Of a stretch of DNA of 64,000 nt, positions 1 through 20,275 are shown piece after piece. Within the stretch, counting starts at the first letter, position 1; each line of letters starts with the position of its first letter. Origin of the DNA: Castor canadensis (taxonomy: Eukaryota > Chordata > Mammalia > Rodentia > Castoridae); NCBI RefSeq assembly GCF_047511655.1, contig NC_133395.1, positions 147,302,318 through 147,366,317 on the forward strand, written 5' to 3'. The position numbers and the translations under genes were made by a program. Below the pieces are notes generated by a model. It saw only the letters and a program-made list of their open reading frames with translations, was not told the origin of the DNA and searched no databases.

Positions 1-1100
1 GAGCATGGGGACATAAAAATTCAGGGTCTGTTCAACCTGAAGGAGTTCCTTCATGGAACTGCTTGACAAGTGTATGGCAATGCAGCCATCAGCAAATTTC
101 CACCATCCATTTGGAAGAAAATTTCCCTCCTCAGTCTTAAACCAGGCCTGTTCTTGTGGTGTGTACCATGGGTCCCATTCAGCAACAGGGTATGGGAACA
201 TGGCAGCCATCAGAACTGTTGGGGTTGGCCCCCTTGTGAGGGCCACTTGTTTGACTTCTTTGTCAGCTTTCCAGTTTCCCCAAGCAATTGTTGCATCTCC
301 CTTTCAGTACCTTCAGCAGTTTATAACTGTCACCCATTTAGGGCACCACACAGCATCCAGCAGTTTGAGGATTTCCTACCCATACTTGATACTTTTTCCT
401 CCTGAGTTAATGAGTCCCCTTTCTATATATGAGGCCCCATGGACATGAATGGTTGTGAAGGCATATTTAGAGTCAGGGTGGATGTTTACCCATAGTCCTG
501 CAGTGAGCTGGACTCCTCGAGTGCATTTATGAGGGCAACAAGTTCAGCCTATTGTGCAGAAGTCCAAACCGGCAGCGGACAGGCCTCAATGAGTCCACAA
601 TCACCACCCCATACCTGTCAAAGTGTGTGCTGTCCCAGACAAAGCTGCTGCCATCTGTGAAATATTCAACATCCAGATTGCCAATTGGCTGATGGGTTAG
701 ATCTGGCCAGCTTGAGAAAACTTCATCCATAACCTCTAAGCAGACATGCTCAGGGGACCGAGTCAATTGGCAATAGAGTGGCCAGGTTTAGAGTCTTAAC
801 AACCTCCAGCTGGACGTGTGGGTTTTCACATAGCATACTCTGGTATTTGACCATCTGAGAGTTAATCAGCCAATAATTTCCATTATACTCCATGAGTGTC
901 AGGACAGAGTGGGGAACCCAGACAGTGAGTTCTTGCCCTATGGTAAACTTGTCTGCTTCTATCACCAGGGCAGCAGGGGCTGCTAGGGCACACAGGCAAG
1001 GTGGCCAGCCTCGGGAAACAGTATCAAGTTGTTTTTGACAAGTAAGCCACTGGACGGTGCCAGGAGACAAGTAACTGAGTCAGAGACCCAATATTTGTTC
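1..1100 (-). pseudogene. ERV RNase H and start of integrase, truncated by the window edge
   Basis: The connection subdomain is at 1070-750, followed by an RNase H stretch with EYFTDGSSF near 690-650, whose Asp is a catalytic metal ligand. The remaining RNase H and a probable integrase N-terminus occupy 530-1 in broken frames. The plus-strand open frames at 53-448 and 70-405 are antisense shadows of this. The true end of pol is outside the window. Confidence 0.6.
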
Positions 1101-1104
1101 TCTT

Positions 1105-1930
1105 TCATTCACAGACATATAAGAAAAAGGGCTTCATCACATCCAGCAGCCCTAGAGCTGGGGCATTGGTGAGTGACCTCTTGATTTCTTTAAAGGCTTT
1201 CTCTTGTTCTCGGCCCCATACTAAAGGCTCTCGTTCTCCCCTCTTTGTGGCTTCATAGAGGGGCTTGGCCAAGAGGGAGTAGTTAGGGATCCAAACTTGG
1301 CAAAAACTTGTGGTTCCCAGAAGCTCTCTGATTTGCTGGCAGGTTGTAGGAGCCTGTTTTCTCTCAGGGTCAAGCCTGCATTGCCCCTGGGAAAGGTGAA
1401 AGCTGAGGTATTTGTCAGTGCTTGGCAAATCTGGGCCTTTTTCTCTAGAGACCTTGTATCCTGCCTCCCATAAAAGAGAGAGGAGAAAGCGAGTTCTTTC
1501 TATACAGTCCTCCTCAGTTGGCCCAGCCAGCAGGAGGTCATCTACATACTGGAGGAGTGTACAGATGTGCTGGTCAGCTGAGAAGGCTTTTAGGTCACAT
1601 GCTAAGGCAGTTCCAAAAATAGTAGGTGAATTTTTGAAACCCTGTGGCTGTCCCTTTTCCCCAGTGTTGGGATTTTCCATCAGAAGGTAAAAATGGGCTG
1701 ACTCTTGGGGCCAGGAGGATGCAGAAGAATGCATCTTTAAGATCTAGGCAGATAAAAAACTTTGCCTCAGCTGGGACAAAGCCTAAAAGCATGTATGGAT
1801 TTGGGACTGTGGGGGGCAAAGTGACAGTTGCTGAATTTACTGACCAGAGATCCTCAATTGGCTTGAAATCCTCAGTCCCTGGTTTCTGGACTGGTAACAA
1901 GGGGGTGTTCCAAGATGACTGACAAGGTTG
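1105..1930 (-). pseudogene. ERV reverse transcriptase (pol), broken
   Basis: Two overlapping open stretches (1900-1595 and 1734-1105) lie in different frames, so pol has at least one frameshift near 1600-1730. The polymerase catalytic box YVDDLLLA is at about 1549-1526; Val before DD is the gammaretroviral form. The later part matches thumb and connection regions by composition. Two of the three catalytic aspartates are visible here. It is not intact. Confidence 0.8.
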
Positions 1931-1943
1931 GGAATCCCATATT

Positions 1944-2490
1944 TTAGGAGTCTGTCAAGGTGTTTTTGATTTCTGACCTGGGCCTTGTGGGGAATGAAGT
2001 ACTGTTTTTTGCTGACGGGGTGGCTCCTGGCTTTAGTTCCATCACTACTGGGAGCACGTTCCTGGCCAGACCTGGGGGGTTATCCTCAGCCCATACACCT
2101 GGAACTTTGAAGGGAAGCTCAGGAATCTCAGGAGGCCTTCCCTCAGGGACATAGAGCTGCCATTCGTCTTCTTGTGTGACTGTGAGGATTAGAGTCTTTG
2201 CCTCAGGTCCTCTCAACTTTAAGCCTGCCGTGCCATCTGAAACAAAAGGTATCTGTGCCCTCAGTTTGCATACTAAGTCCCTGCCCATCAGGCCCATGGG
2301 GCAGTCAGGGAGATAAAGGAACTCATGTTCTTACTTCATGACTCCCAAGATTGCATTTTCTGGACACTAAGAGAAGGGACTGATCCTATGTAGAGCTGAT
2401 AATAGTTGTATGCTTTTGTGAAAGAGGGCTACTGGTTGGGTCAGAAGTGAATGCTCTGTACCTGTGTCCACCATGAGGTCAACAGGATGG
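1944..2490 (-). pseudogene. ERV protease region (pro)
   Basis: Read on the minus strand, DLMVDTGTEHS at about 2475-2440 contains the D-T-G active-site triad of retroviral aspartic proteases. The frame breaks soon after. An open stretch at 2297-1944 continues with the end of protease and the linker into reverse transcriptase. The gag-pro stop-codon arrangement cannot be judged because the region is degraded. Confidence 0.65.
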
Positions 2491-2561
2491 TCTCTTACTT
2501 TCATTTGGACCACAGGCTCCTGGGGGCCAATAGAATGGAACCAGCTCTGTCCTATCCCTCC

Positions 2562-3628
2562 TCATGGCCTTCCAGGGATGCCAGATGACAGTGTTTTCCT
2601 CTCTGGCCCCCCGTGGATGGGCTGATATTTCCCCTGGACAACCTGGCCTCTGCTTCTGGTCTGGGGGGTCTTGGGAGTCCCTGGCCCATTGGGGACATTC
2701 ACTTGTCCAGTGCCCTTCCTGACGACAGTAGGCACATTGATTTCGCCCTGGCTCCTCCCTAGGGTGGAGGCATCCTGGGGGCATTGGTCACCGTCTGTGG
2801 TGACTGCCTGTGCCTCTGCCTGGATTAGCTCACGGGGGCTGCCTAACTGTTCAGCAAGGGCTGCTGCAAGGAGGTCCACTTTCCTTTTCATCTTCCTGTC
2901 AGCCTCCCGTCTTGCCTCCCGTCTCAATTGACAAAAACCTTTGTGGCCACCTCCAGAAGCTGGCTGGCATTCATTCCAGTGAATCCCTCCAGTTTCTGTC
3001 ATTTTTGCCTTATGTGCCCCCGGGCCTGGCCAACAAAAGTGGAGTTAGTCATCACTGGTTTCCAGTGGCTTTCGGGTCAAAGGGGGTGCACAGGTGGAAG
3101 GCCTCACACAGACGCTCATAGAACTGGCTGGGACTCTCTTCTGGCCCTTGGAGGAGCTCTGATGTTTTGCTCACATTCATGGCCTTTCTCCCTCCTTCCA
3201 TCATGCCTCCCAGTAATGCCTCCTGATGCCGTTCAAGCCACTGGTAATCTCGGCTATTATTGGGGTCCAGTGGGGGTCCTCCTCAGGGGAACTGGGCCTG
3301 AGCGTATGCTTGGGTGTCTAGGGTGCCCTCAGGGACATGGTCTTCTAACCACTTTAGAGCTGCCAACATTATACGGCGTTGCTCTTCAGTATTTATTAAA
3401 TAGAGTCAGGAGAAGCTGTCGACAGTCTGCCCAGGTGGGTTTGTGAGTCTGGATGATAGACTGCATCAAATCAATCAGAGTCTGAGGCTTTTCCGTGAAG
3501 GAGGGGTATGATGCTTTCCAGTTGAGGAGGTTTGTGGGAGGAAAAGGCTGGTACACAAATGTCCACCCTCCTTGTATTTGATCATCCTGGTCATAATACA
3601 CTGGGCTCTGGTCTTCCCTCAGGGGCAT
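2562..3628 (-). pseudogene. ERV gag, capsid and nucleocapsid region (frameshifted)
   Basis: The capsid-like stretch at 3628-3386 is cut by a frameshift at about 3390, where a short insertion near AATAAATA adds a stop. Capsid then continues in other frames to about 3000. The C-terminal part (3002-2562) is rich in Arg and Lys, as in the capsid/nucleocapsid junction. The overlapping frame at 2784-2479 carries CAYCRQEGHWTSEC, a zinc knuckle of the form C-x2-C-x4-H-x4-C. Having these pieces in different frames shows at least two disabling indels. Confidence 0.75.
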
Positions 3629-4107
3629 CTACAGGGCAGTGGGAGTCTGAGGAGACTGGCTAGATGTTCCTGATCGAGTGCGGGATGGGGGGTGAGCACT
3701 AGCAGAGTTGGAGTGGACATGGGGTCCACAGGACTCAGTGAGGTCAGGGCAGTTGAGGCCCCAGAGGCTTCCAGACCAGATTTTACAGGTGTGACTGTCC
3801 CTCGGGCTTCCCCATCCAATGTTGAAGGTGAGGGTGTGGAACTGGGCACTGGTGGCAGAGGTGGGTAAAGCAGCACATAGGGTGGTGGAATTTCCTCGGG
3901 TTCCTTGGCCAGTACAGGCTCCTTTGTTTTCTCTCTACACTTGGAAGTTACAGCCACCCTGGCTACCATAGTCCTACAGGCCTCTTCCAGACAGGGCCTT
4001 AGCCATGTGGGCTGGCTGAGGACAGCACCCTGCCAGCAGTCAATATAGGGAAACTGATCTGGGTGCCCAGACTTCCCTAGAATTACTCTATAAACTTCAT
4101 TAACCAC
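3619..4107 (-). pseudogene. ERV gag, matrix end and proline-rich (p12-like) region
   Basis: An open stretch of about 160 codons. The first part reads like the rest of a matrix domain. The second is rich in Pro, Ser and Thr and contains PPPYVLLYPP, a PPxY late-domain motif of the kind that recruits WW-domain ubiquitin ligases for budding in this virus group. The frame is lost at about 3620-3630, where the capsid region begins in another frame. Not expected to make a functional protein. Confidence 0.75.
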
Positions 4108-4134
4108 AGTTTTACCTAGTGACCCTTCTGGGGG

Positions 4135-4290
4135 TCACTGTACACCAAAAGCAGGCCAATCTACTTCACAAAGGGCCTTAAGCTTGTTAGGAGTAAACGT
4201 AACTCCACAGTCTCCATTAAATCCCTTTTTAAAGTTTTTAACCATATACTCTAAGGGAGTGTTTTTCCTCCCATTACCAGACATCAAGAC
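4135..4290 (-). pseudogene. ERV gag, matrix start (broken)
   Basis: A short open stretch begins MSGNGRKNTPLEYM and looks like the start of a gammaretroviral matrix domain. Glycine is not at position 2, where the myristoylation site usually lies. The frame ends at an in-frame TGA at about 4137, after which similarity continues in the following segment. An alternative upstream Met in the same frame exists near 4323, but the fit to the family favours the later one. Confidence 0.65.
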
Positions 4291-4841
4291 AGACACAGAG
4301 AGGGAGGGGTTTTGGAAGAACACTCACTTCATCCATCTCTGACTGCTCCCCTCGTGGGGATTTAGGCATCTCTTGGCCCTATAAACCCCGGACCAGAGGC
4401 CCTGTTGGGGCTCACCCTTGACCTTACGGGTTTGACACAGACCCGAGGATCAGGACTTCTCATTCACTTTGCACTTTCACACACTTTCACACAGCACAGT
4501 ACTTCCACCCTTCTACCTAAACCTGAGAGACACGGTTTCACCCCAAAAGGCGGTTACTAGTGATCTCTGGGTGGTGATCAGTCTCCCCTTCTGCCTCCTG
4601 AAATAGGCCTGAATTTGAACCTGGGTACTTACCAGTCTGACAGGCAGTGCTTCCCTCCCCTGGCTGGTTCCTGTGCCTCACCCAGTTCCTTTGTGCATCA
4701 AGGCCTTCACCCCAACTCTCTGGGAGGGTGAGTCCCTCCTCTGGATCAAGCTGTCCATTGCTGCCTGGTGGGATCTTCTTCTGGTAGTCCAGGAGAAGCA
4801 TCCCGGTGAAAAGGGAGATGACAAATCACCATTGCCACAAT

Positions 4842-4860
4842 CCCAGCAAACAAGCCCCCA
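4842..4860 (-). other. Primer binding site, tRNA-Pro-like
   Basis: Read on the minus strand, the block begins TGGGGGCTTGT, directly after U5, at the position expected for the retroviral primer site. It matches the start of the proline-tRNA primer site with substitutions and a short insertion, consistent with an old copy. The untranslated leader then runs to the gag start near 4290. Confidence 0.6.
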
Positions 4861-5430
4861 AGAAATATTGCAGGAATCTCAAGCTGAGATATGGGACACT
4901 GAGGCAGTTTAGCAGGAAGCAACACTTTATTGTGCCAACACAGACTCAGTAGATTCGTGTCCAAAGTCTGAGCCTCAAGAACAAAGAGGTCTCACCTTAT
5001 ATACCCTTGCAGGCAGGTTGCAGAAGCAAAAAGCAAAGCTCAACCCACGTGGTTGCATGTGACTCCATTGGCTATTTCATTCCCCCAGTGCTATGTGACC
5101 TTCATGTTTCAATTATGTAAGTTTTATCTCTCTGCTGTGCCATCCCTTCCACCTTCTCATTATCAGAACACAGCCTGTTTCTCTTCTGGTCCTCCTCCCT
5201 GCTATATAGCTTCAAAGAATTCTACCAGCTATTTTCACCCTGGTCAAAGGAAGAGCACTTCCCTGTGGCTTAGCAGAGGACTTGTGATTGGTGCAAGCAC
5301 AGCCTTTCATTTGTATGAAGATTTGCCCTGATTGGTGCAAACACCTTTGCCACACCCCCCTCCTGCCTATATAAGCAGGATTAAAGGCTTCCCTCCAGTG
5401 GTCTTGCCTGCTTTTCATCTTCATCCTTCA
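4861..5430 (-). repeat. 5' LTR of the class I ERV (U3 outer edge uncertain)
   Basis: On the minus strand there is a TATATAA box at 5003-4997, an AATAAA poly(A) signal at 4931-4926 about 65 bp downstream, and about 65 bp of U5 ending next to the primer site. This spacing is usual for a gammaretroviral U3-R-U5. U3 has a CCAAT box and a CACGTG E-box just upstream of TATA. Further out are two GCACCAATCA motifs within 5285-5345, a common element of class I LTRs. The U3 start was not fixed: it could be near 5160 or near 5430, because no second LTR is present for comparison. Confidence 0.7.
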
Positions 5431-6500
5431 TAGGCTGGCCTGAGCTGTGGCAATGAGATCGTGTGCAGGACAGGTAGCAAGATAACAAGGACAGCAGTAG
5501 GCCTGAGGCTGAAGGAAGCTAGAAGGCCATGAAGAGCAGAGATGACATCCAGTTTGCTGGAAGTTACTGGGCAGCTGCCAAGCCCTACTGGCCAAGGATC
5601 CCAGATGGCCGAGGAGCTGCTGAAGAAGCTGAGGGTCCCGGTACCCAAGGCCTGCCCAGGAGCTGTAACGCTAGCAGCACTGCACCTGCTGGCGTTATTT
5701 ATAGGCGCCTCCCTTCCGTGTGCCTAGGGCTGTAAGTCTGGCTTCGAAGGCCTGGGGCCCCATCTTAGTTCTCGGGCCTTGGAGCCGGAGGCCCTGGGTT
5801 TGGCAGCCCAGCCCAGGAGCCTCAGCAAGGGCCCAGGACAGCAGCACTGGAATTGCTGCTCCCCTACTCGTGACCTCCACAGACAGCACAAGAGAATCCC
5901 AGCCAGCTCACGGGGGACCGCTCCACACTCCACACTCGTTCTTCTCTCCTTGACTAGGCCTGGGGAGGGCCATCCCTGGGAGGAAGATGAGTCTTCTCAG
6001 AGCCCCAGGCAGGCAGCATGGGGTGGAAGTTTGTTTTCTTTAGTCACCAAACAGCCTGGTGTATAGTAAGTGTCCAGGAAAGACCTGCAGAACGCCCGAG
6101 TAGGTGCACAGGCCGCCGTCTTCAAGATGTCCCTGAGGACAGCTGGGACTGCTCCCCCCCACCCACAGGGCTGATGCATCCTTGCTCCTCCTGGGCTTGG
6201 GCTGGATCCAGGCCTGGGCCCTTCCTGTCCAGGCAGCATGGCAGTGATGGCACATCAGGGGCAGGGGCAATGCTATTGGTGGTGATATTGAGACATCCCC
6301 TAGGCACAGGGTGCAATAGAGGGGATGCTTAATGAACGGTAGCCAGGCTTGTCCCCACAGCATGGAGGGGACACCCCTAGAGCTGAAGGGACTTTGAGCT
6401 GTTGTTGAGGTCAGGATGAACGATGTCCCTGGGCCCATGAGCCACTGACTGTCGTCAGCCTAGGCCTCGCTCTCCGTGTTAGAATCCAGGTGGTCGAGCA
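5431..6500. other. Intergenic, no gene seen
   Basis: Unique-looking, moderately GC-rich sequence with several short overlapping open frames on both strands. None has recognisable protein similarity or flanking splice sites. I see no repeat family with confidence. Confidence 0.5.
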
Positions 6501-6502
6501 CT

Positions 6503-6955
6503 GTTAGGTCCATTTAACACTCGTAGCAGTCAGTGTCGTGGTACAAGAAACCAAGCAACTCGGAGGAGTGGAGAACTCAGATTTTAATTTTACGCTAGCG
6601 GGCGCAGACGTGTACCTGTGTCCGAGCACTGAGCAAAGAATTCACAGGATATTTAAAAGGCAGTGCAGGGCATCAGGTTACAAGGAATGTGCTCTCCCAT
6701 AAATTAGGGGCTAGTAGTGGATTAGAGACTTAAGTTCCAGATAAGAGCAGCAGGGGAGGCCTGCTTTGGAAAGTTTATTTACAAGTGGAGACAAAGGAAT
6801 GCAGGAATGAGTGCTTATCTCTGCATGGTGCCCTTCACCTGGACCCTGCACTTTTGCATGGCTCTAATGGGCAATTCCTCATGCCTTACAGCTTTGTCTG
6901 AGGTTACAGCTTTTAACTGACAGCTTACCATGTTTTACAACCCTGTTTCAAGGCT
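6503..6955 (-). mobile_element. Probable solo LTR, betaretrovirus/ERVK type
   Basis: Read on the minus strand, the segment runs from TGTAAAACATGG to CTAACA. It has a TATA-like TTTTAAATAT (about 6655), then a GC-richer stretch and ATTAAAA poly(A)-type signals around 6580. These are followed by a CT-rich block (GAGTTCTCCACTCCTCCGAG) and GCTTGGTTTCTTG, an R-U5 style seen in betaretroviral and IAP-like LTRs. No internal retroviral sequence or clear primer site lies next to it, so a solo LTR is most likely. Edges are approximate and no target-site duplication was confirmed. Confidence 0.45.
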
Positions 6956-7451
6956 ATCTTCCTCTTCATCAGGACATGCCAGGGTGTGCTGCAGTGACAG
7001 ACAAGCCCCACTCCCAGGGCATGAAGGGTGGGTTGCTGTCTGTGCAGCAGCCAGAGGAGCCCTATGACAGCTGCAGGATGGGTGAGGTACTGGCAAGTTA
7101 TGGGGGTGGGGGGGAGGAACAGCTGGAAGGGACACTCATGACTTCTGGTCACACCTCTATAGCCAAAGAAAGCCCATGGCCTCAGCCCTCCTCAGAGGGG
7201 GCAGCAGTCAGCTGTCCTGTGTGTGGCCAGAGGGAAAAGGGCCTTGGAGGCCACACCTGCGCTGTGCTGTGATTCTGTCCACAGACCTACCTGTGGTGTC
7301 CTAGAATGCCTGTGGGTTTTTGCCTTGGCCTCACTCCTACTGTGAGGATCTAACCTCACAGTAGGGGGGTCTTTCTACCTGTTCCATAGATTTGGTTAAT
7401 GCCCCAGGGCTTTGCCTGGTGTAGGATATCTGGAGAGAGACTTTAATGTCA

Positions 7452-7620
7452 TTTGTCATGAGCTGAATTTGTCCCCAGGACCCATGTGCTGAGCCCTGAC
7501 CCCCAGTACCTCAGACTGTGACTGAACTTGAACAAGGGCCTTCAAAAAAGTATTTAGATAAGATGAGGCTGTAAGGGCAGCCTCGAATCCAATATGACTC
7601 GCGTCCTTTTAGAAGATTTG
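7452..7620. repeat. Ancient interspersed repeat fragment
   Basis: The segment contains phrases such as ACCCCCAGTACCTCAGACTG and CCAATATGACTCGCGTCCTT, which belong to a common old mammalian dispersed repeat of LTR or DNA-transposon origin. I recognise the pattern but cannot name the family reliably. Confidence 0.45.
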
Positions 7621-7621
7621 A

Positions 7622-7832
7622 GGCCAGTCACAGTGGCTCACACTGTCCTCGGGAGGCATAAGCAGGACTGAGGACCAGGCCAGCCAGAGGAATAAAAACA
7701 CGAGACCCCACTTGAAAACTGAAGCAGAAGGGGCTGAGGGTGTGGCTCAAATGGAGAGTGCCAATGTGGCACGCAAAAGGCCCAGCGTCCAAACCCCAGT
7801 ACTGAAGAAAAAAAGAAAAAAAAAAAAAAAAA
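7622..7832 (+). repeat. Composite SINE (B1-like monomer plus ID-like tRNA core)
   Basis: It opens with a diverged 7SL-type head (AGTGGCTCACACTG, then ACCAGGCCAGCC). This is followed by a tRNA-Ala/ID-like part (GGTGTGGCTCAAATGGAGAG ... CCAAACCCCAGTAC) and an A-rich tail. This two-part architecture recurs throughout the window. Confidence 0.75.
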
Positions 7833-7835
7833 CTT

Positions 7836-7888
7836 GCACACACACACACACACACACACACCCACCCACCCACCCACCCACCCACCCA
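7836..7888. repeat. Microsatellite (CA)n followed by (CCCA)n
   Basis: About 13 CA repeats pass directly into about seven CCCA repeats, growing from the A-rich tail of the preceding SINE. The open frames across it (poly His-Thr, poly Pro-Thr or Gly-Trp-Val) are artefacts. Confidence 0.95.
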
Positions 7889-8609
7889 GGGATGTGCAGG
7901 CCCAGAGGCAAGGCCATGTAGATGGCCAGCAAGAGGACAGCCTTTCCACTGACTGCCCTCTGGGTCAGGGGAAGCTAAGATCTGGGCACTCCGGTTACAA
8001 ACTCTGTTGGAGCCGGTGTCCCCACTGCCACACCTCAAGGCTCTGATGGTGCAACCTGGCTATGACCTTGGCAGGCTCCTGCCTGGGACATTGGGGACTA
8101 ATCAACCCCTCCTCAAAGCAGGTACAGTAGCGCACATCTGTGGGCATCCTACAATCCCAGCGCTTTCTGTGGTGTCTTCCATGTACCATCTACAAATGCC
8201 CCCCCCAGCATCCTTCCTTCTGCCTGGCTGCCATGTGCTCAGCACCCCTCTGAAGGAGCAAAATAACCAGAGTTGTCACTGGTGGTCCACTACCAGTGTA
8301 CCCGCCATCCACATTACTTCCCAAACCCCTTGCACGATGGGAGGCCATCTTAGCACCATCTTACAGATGGCAAAACGAGCTGAGGAGGGGGAGTGGCTGG
8401 CTGAAGACAACAGCATAAGGGGCAGGGAAGGACAGGACAGCAGGTCATCATGGTGGGGGAGACCTCAGTTCCTAGAAATGGTGATTTTTTTTCCCATATC
8501 TGCCCCTCCCCAACAGCCTGCCCTGAGGACTGCCCCTTGGTTGAGGTCCCAGGCCTCCCAGCCCCTCCCCAGCCCCATCATTCCTACCAAACCTCCATGT
8601 CAACACCCT

Positions 8610-8952
8610 TTGCTCTTTTTTCCTTTTTTATTAAAAAATAGATCAAGAAAATGTACACGCTGCAGCCTGTCCCCGGTGGTAGGTCCTGACGGGGCCTATG
8701 TGCTGTGGTGAGGGGGTAGAGAGGAGAAGAGCACAGAACCTGACCTGGGTGCCAAGGCTGTGGCCTGGGAGATGGGAGTTGGGACCATGGCACTGAGCAG
8801 GACCAGGGCAGATGGGAAGGGAGGGGGCTCCCAGCTGGAGCACAGGTGGCCAAGGGGCACTGGGGGCCTGAGAACAGGAGAGGCCTGCAGACTTGAGGTG
8901 CAGGGAAGGCCTGCCCAAGACTGCTATCCACAGCTGGTCTCCCAAAGCCTGC
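8610..8952 (-). other. TPRA1: TPRA1 3' UTR with poly(A) signal
   Basis: The sequence follows the TPRA1 stop codon on the minus strand. A canonical AATAAA lies at 8632-8627, so cleavage is expected about 10-25 bp further on, near 8605-8615. The UTR is GC-rich and has no other clear feature. Confidence 0.7.
8627..8632 (-). terminator. TPRA1: TPRA1 polyadenylation signal AATAAA
   Basis: A perfect AATAAA on the minus strand, about 320 bp past the predicted stop codon and the first one downstream of the gene. Confidence 0.75.
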
Positions 8953-19352
<10,400 letters not shown>

Positions 19353-19640
19353 CTGAGGGCGCGGGTCAGCCCCGGCCGCCCGGACCGCCCCCCGCCGCCA
19401 CCGGGGCTGCGCGGACCGACGCGCACAGGCCGCGGGTCTCGGCCTCCAGCCGGGGTTGGCGGCCCGGGCCGGGGAGCGTCGCGCAGGGGCCGCGGCGGCG
19501 GACTCCCCGGAAGTGGGGTAGGTGGACTAGGCGGGACGTCGTCCACCAGTAGCGTCCGCCGGCCCCCAAGCCACCGAGTGGCCCTTCCCGGCAGCGGCGA
19601 CCCAGAAGCGGGACAGTCTTTTTCGTCCAGCGAGAACTGC
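19353..19640 (-). other. TPRA1: TPRA1 candidate non-coding first exon 1A (start of transcription unknown)
   Basis: A strong donor CCTCAGG/GTAAGG on the minus strand sits at 19353/19352 inside a CpG island. Spliced to the acceptor at 14830 it would supply the 5' UTR. CCAAT boxes and a GC box lie just upstream (19697-19761), as expected for a promoter of this exon. The right edge is arbitrary. Confidence 0.6.
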
Positions 19641-19696
19641 GAAAAACAGCCACAGTCCCTGCTGCTAGCGCTCGGGCTCCCTCCGACCCCCAGGAG

Positions 19697-19761
19697 CCAA
19701 TAGGAAAGGACTTCCACCGAAACGAGCGGGAAGAACCAATCAGATTCCGCAAGGGGCGGGG
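19697..19761. promoter_or_regulatory. Proximal promoter elements: two CCAAT boxes and a GC box
   Basis: CCAAT pentamers at 19697-19701 (GAGCCAATAGG) and 19736-19740 (GAACCAATCAG) lie 39 bp apart, matching the NF-Y site and a spacing often seen in paired NF-Y promoters. A GGGGCGGGG Sp1/KLF box is at 19753-19761. They lie between the two candidate TPRA1 first exons. Confidence 0.65.
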
Positions 19762-19829
19762 CAGCCGAGGAACTCTTAAAGAGACCGTACACCAGCGAAG
19801 CCCGGGCCAGAAGCTGCTGCTTTACTTAC

Positions 19830-20000
19830 CCGGAAAGCTGGCCGGGGCCTCACGCTCCGGAGCTGAGACGCTCCACCTCTGGTCCCGCGCCCCCCAGCTG
19901 TCAGCAGCTGACCACCGGCCAGATCGCTGCGGCTGGCGCTTCACCTCCCAGCGGGATCGTCGGGCAGAGCCTCGGGGTCCGCTCCTCGCGTGCCGCCGCC
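19830..20000 (-). other. TPRA1: TPRA1 candidate alternative first exon 1B
   Basis: A near-perfect U1 donor, CGG/GTAAGTAAAG, lies on the minus strand at 19830/19829, in CpG-rich DNA upstream of the CCAAT boxes. It would allow a second, longer first intron splicing to the same acceptor. No coding frame is implied. The right edge is arbitrary. Confidence 0.5.
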
Positions 20001-20139
20001 TCGGGCGCCCCACAGCGGTGACCTCTGGTCACCTGGGCCAGGAAGGAAGGGAGGGTAGGGAAGCCCTTCCTCTTGAGTTTCCACCAGCACGGACGCCGCG
20101 TGGACGTCCACCATCAAAGCGAGCTGGCATTTATTGGGC

Positions 20140-20275
20140 ACCGACAGCGCTTCAACCACTAATCTCAGCAGCCCTGCAGGCTGGATGCCATTACTCGCAT
20201 TTTGCAGGGAGGAACCTGAGGCTTACAGGGTTTAAGGAATTTACCCAAAGCCACCCAACTAGGAAGTGACCAAGT
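20140..20275. repeat. MIR fragment
   Basis: Contains the MIR core phrases GGAACCTGAGGCTTACAGGG and TTTACCCAAAGCCACCCAAC in the right order. It is strongly diverged, as expected for this ancient SINE. Confidence 0.75.

Larger units (their letters stand above)
1..5430 (-). mobile_element. Class I (gammaretrovirus-like) endogenous retrovirus, 5' part, defective
   Basis: Read on the minus strand, the parts come in proviral order: an LTR with TATA box and poly(A) signal, a tRNA-Pro-like primer binding site, gag pieces (matrix, a proline-rich region with a PPPY motif, capsid, a CCHC zinc knuckle), a protease piece with DTG, reverse transcriptase with YVDD, then RNase H with a TDGSS motif. The remainder of integrase, any env and the 3' LTR would lie beyond the left edge. 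The reading frame is broken many times by stops and frameshifts, so this is an old inactive copy. A YVDD catalytic box, a single CCHC knuckle and a Pro-type primer site are typical of gammaretroviruses. No family name is assigned because no database was searched. Confidence 0.9.

Noticed and set aside
8007-8711. 234-codon plus-strand open frame near the TPRA1 3' end
   Set aside because: Pro/Ser-rich composition, with no domain and no splice or promoter context. Its 3' part is antisense to the TPRA1 3' UTR.
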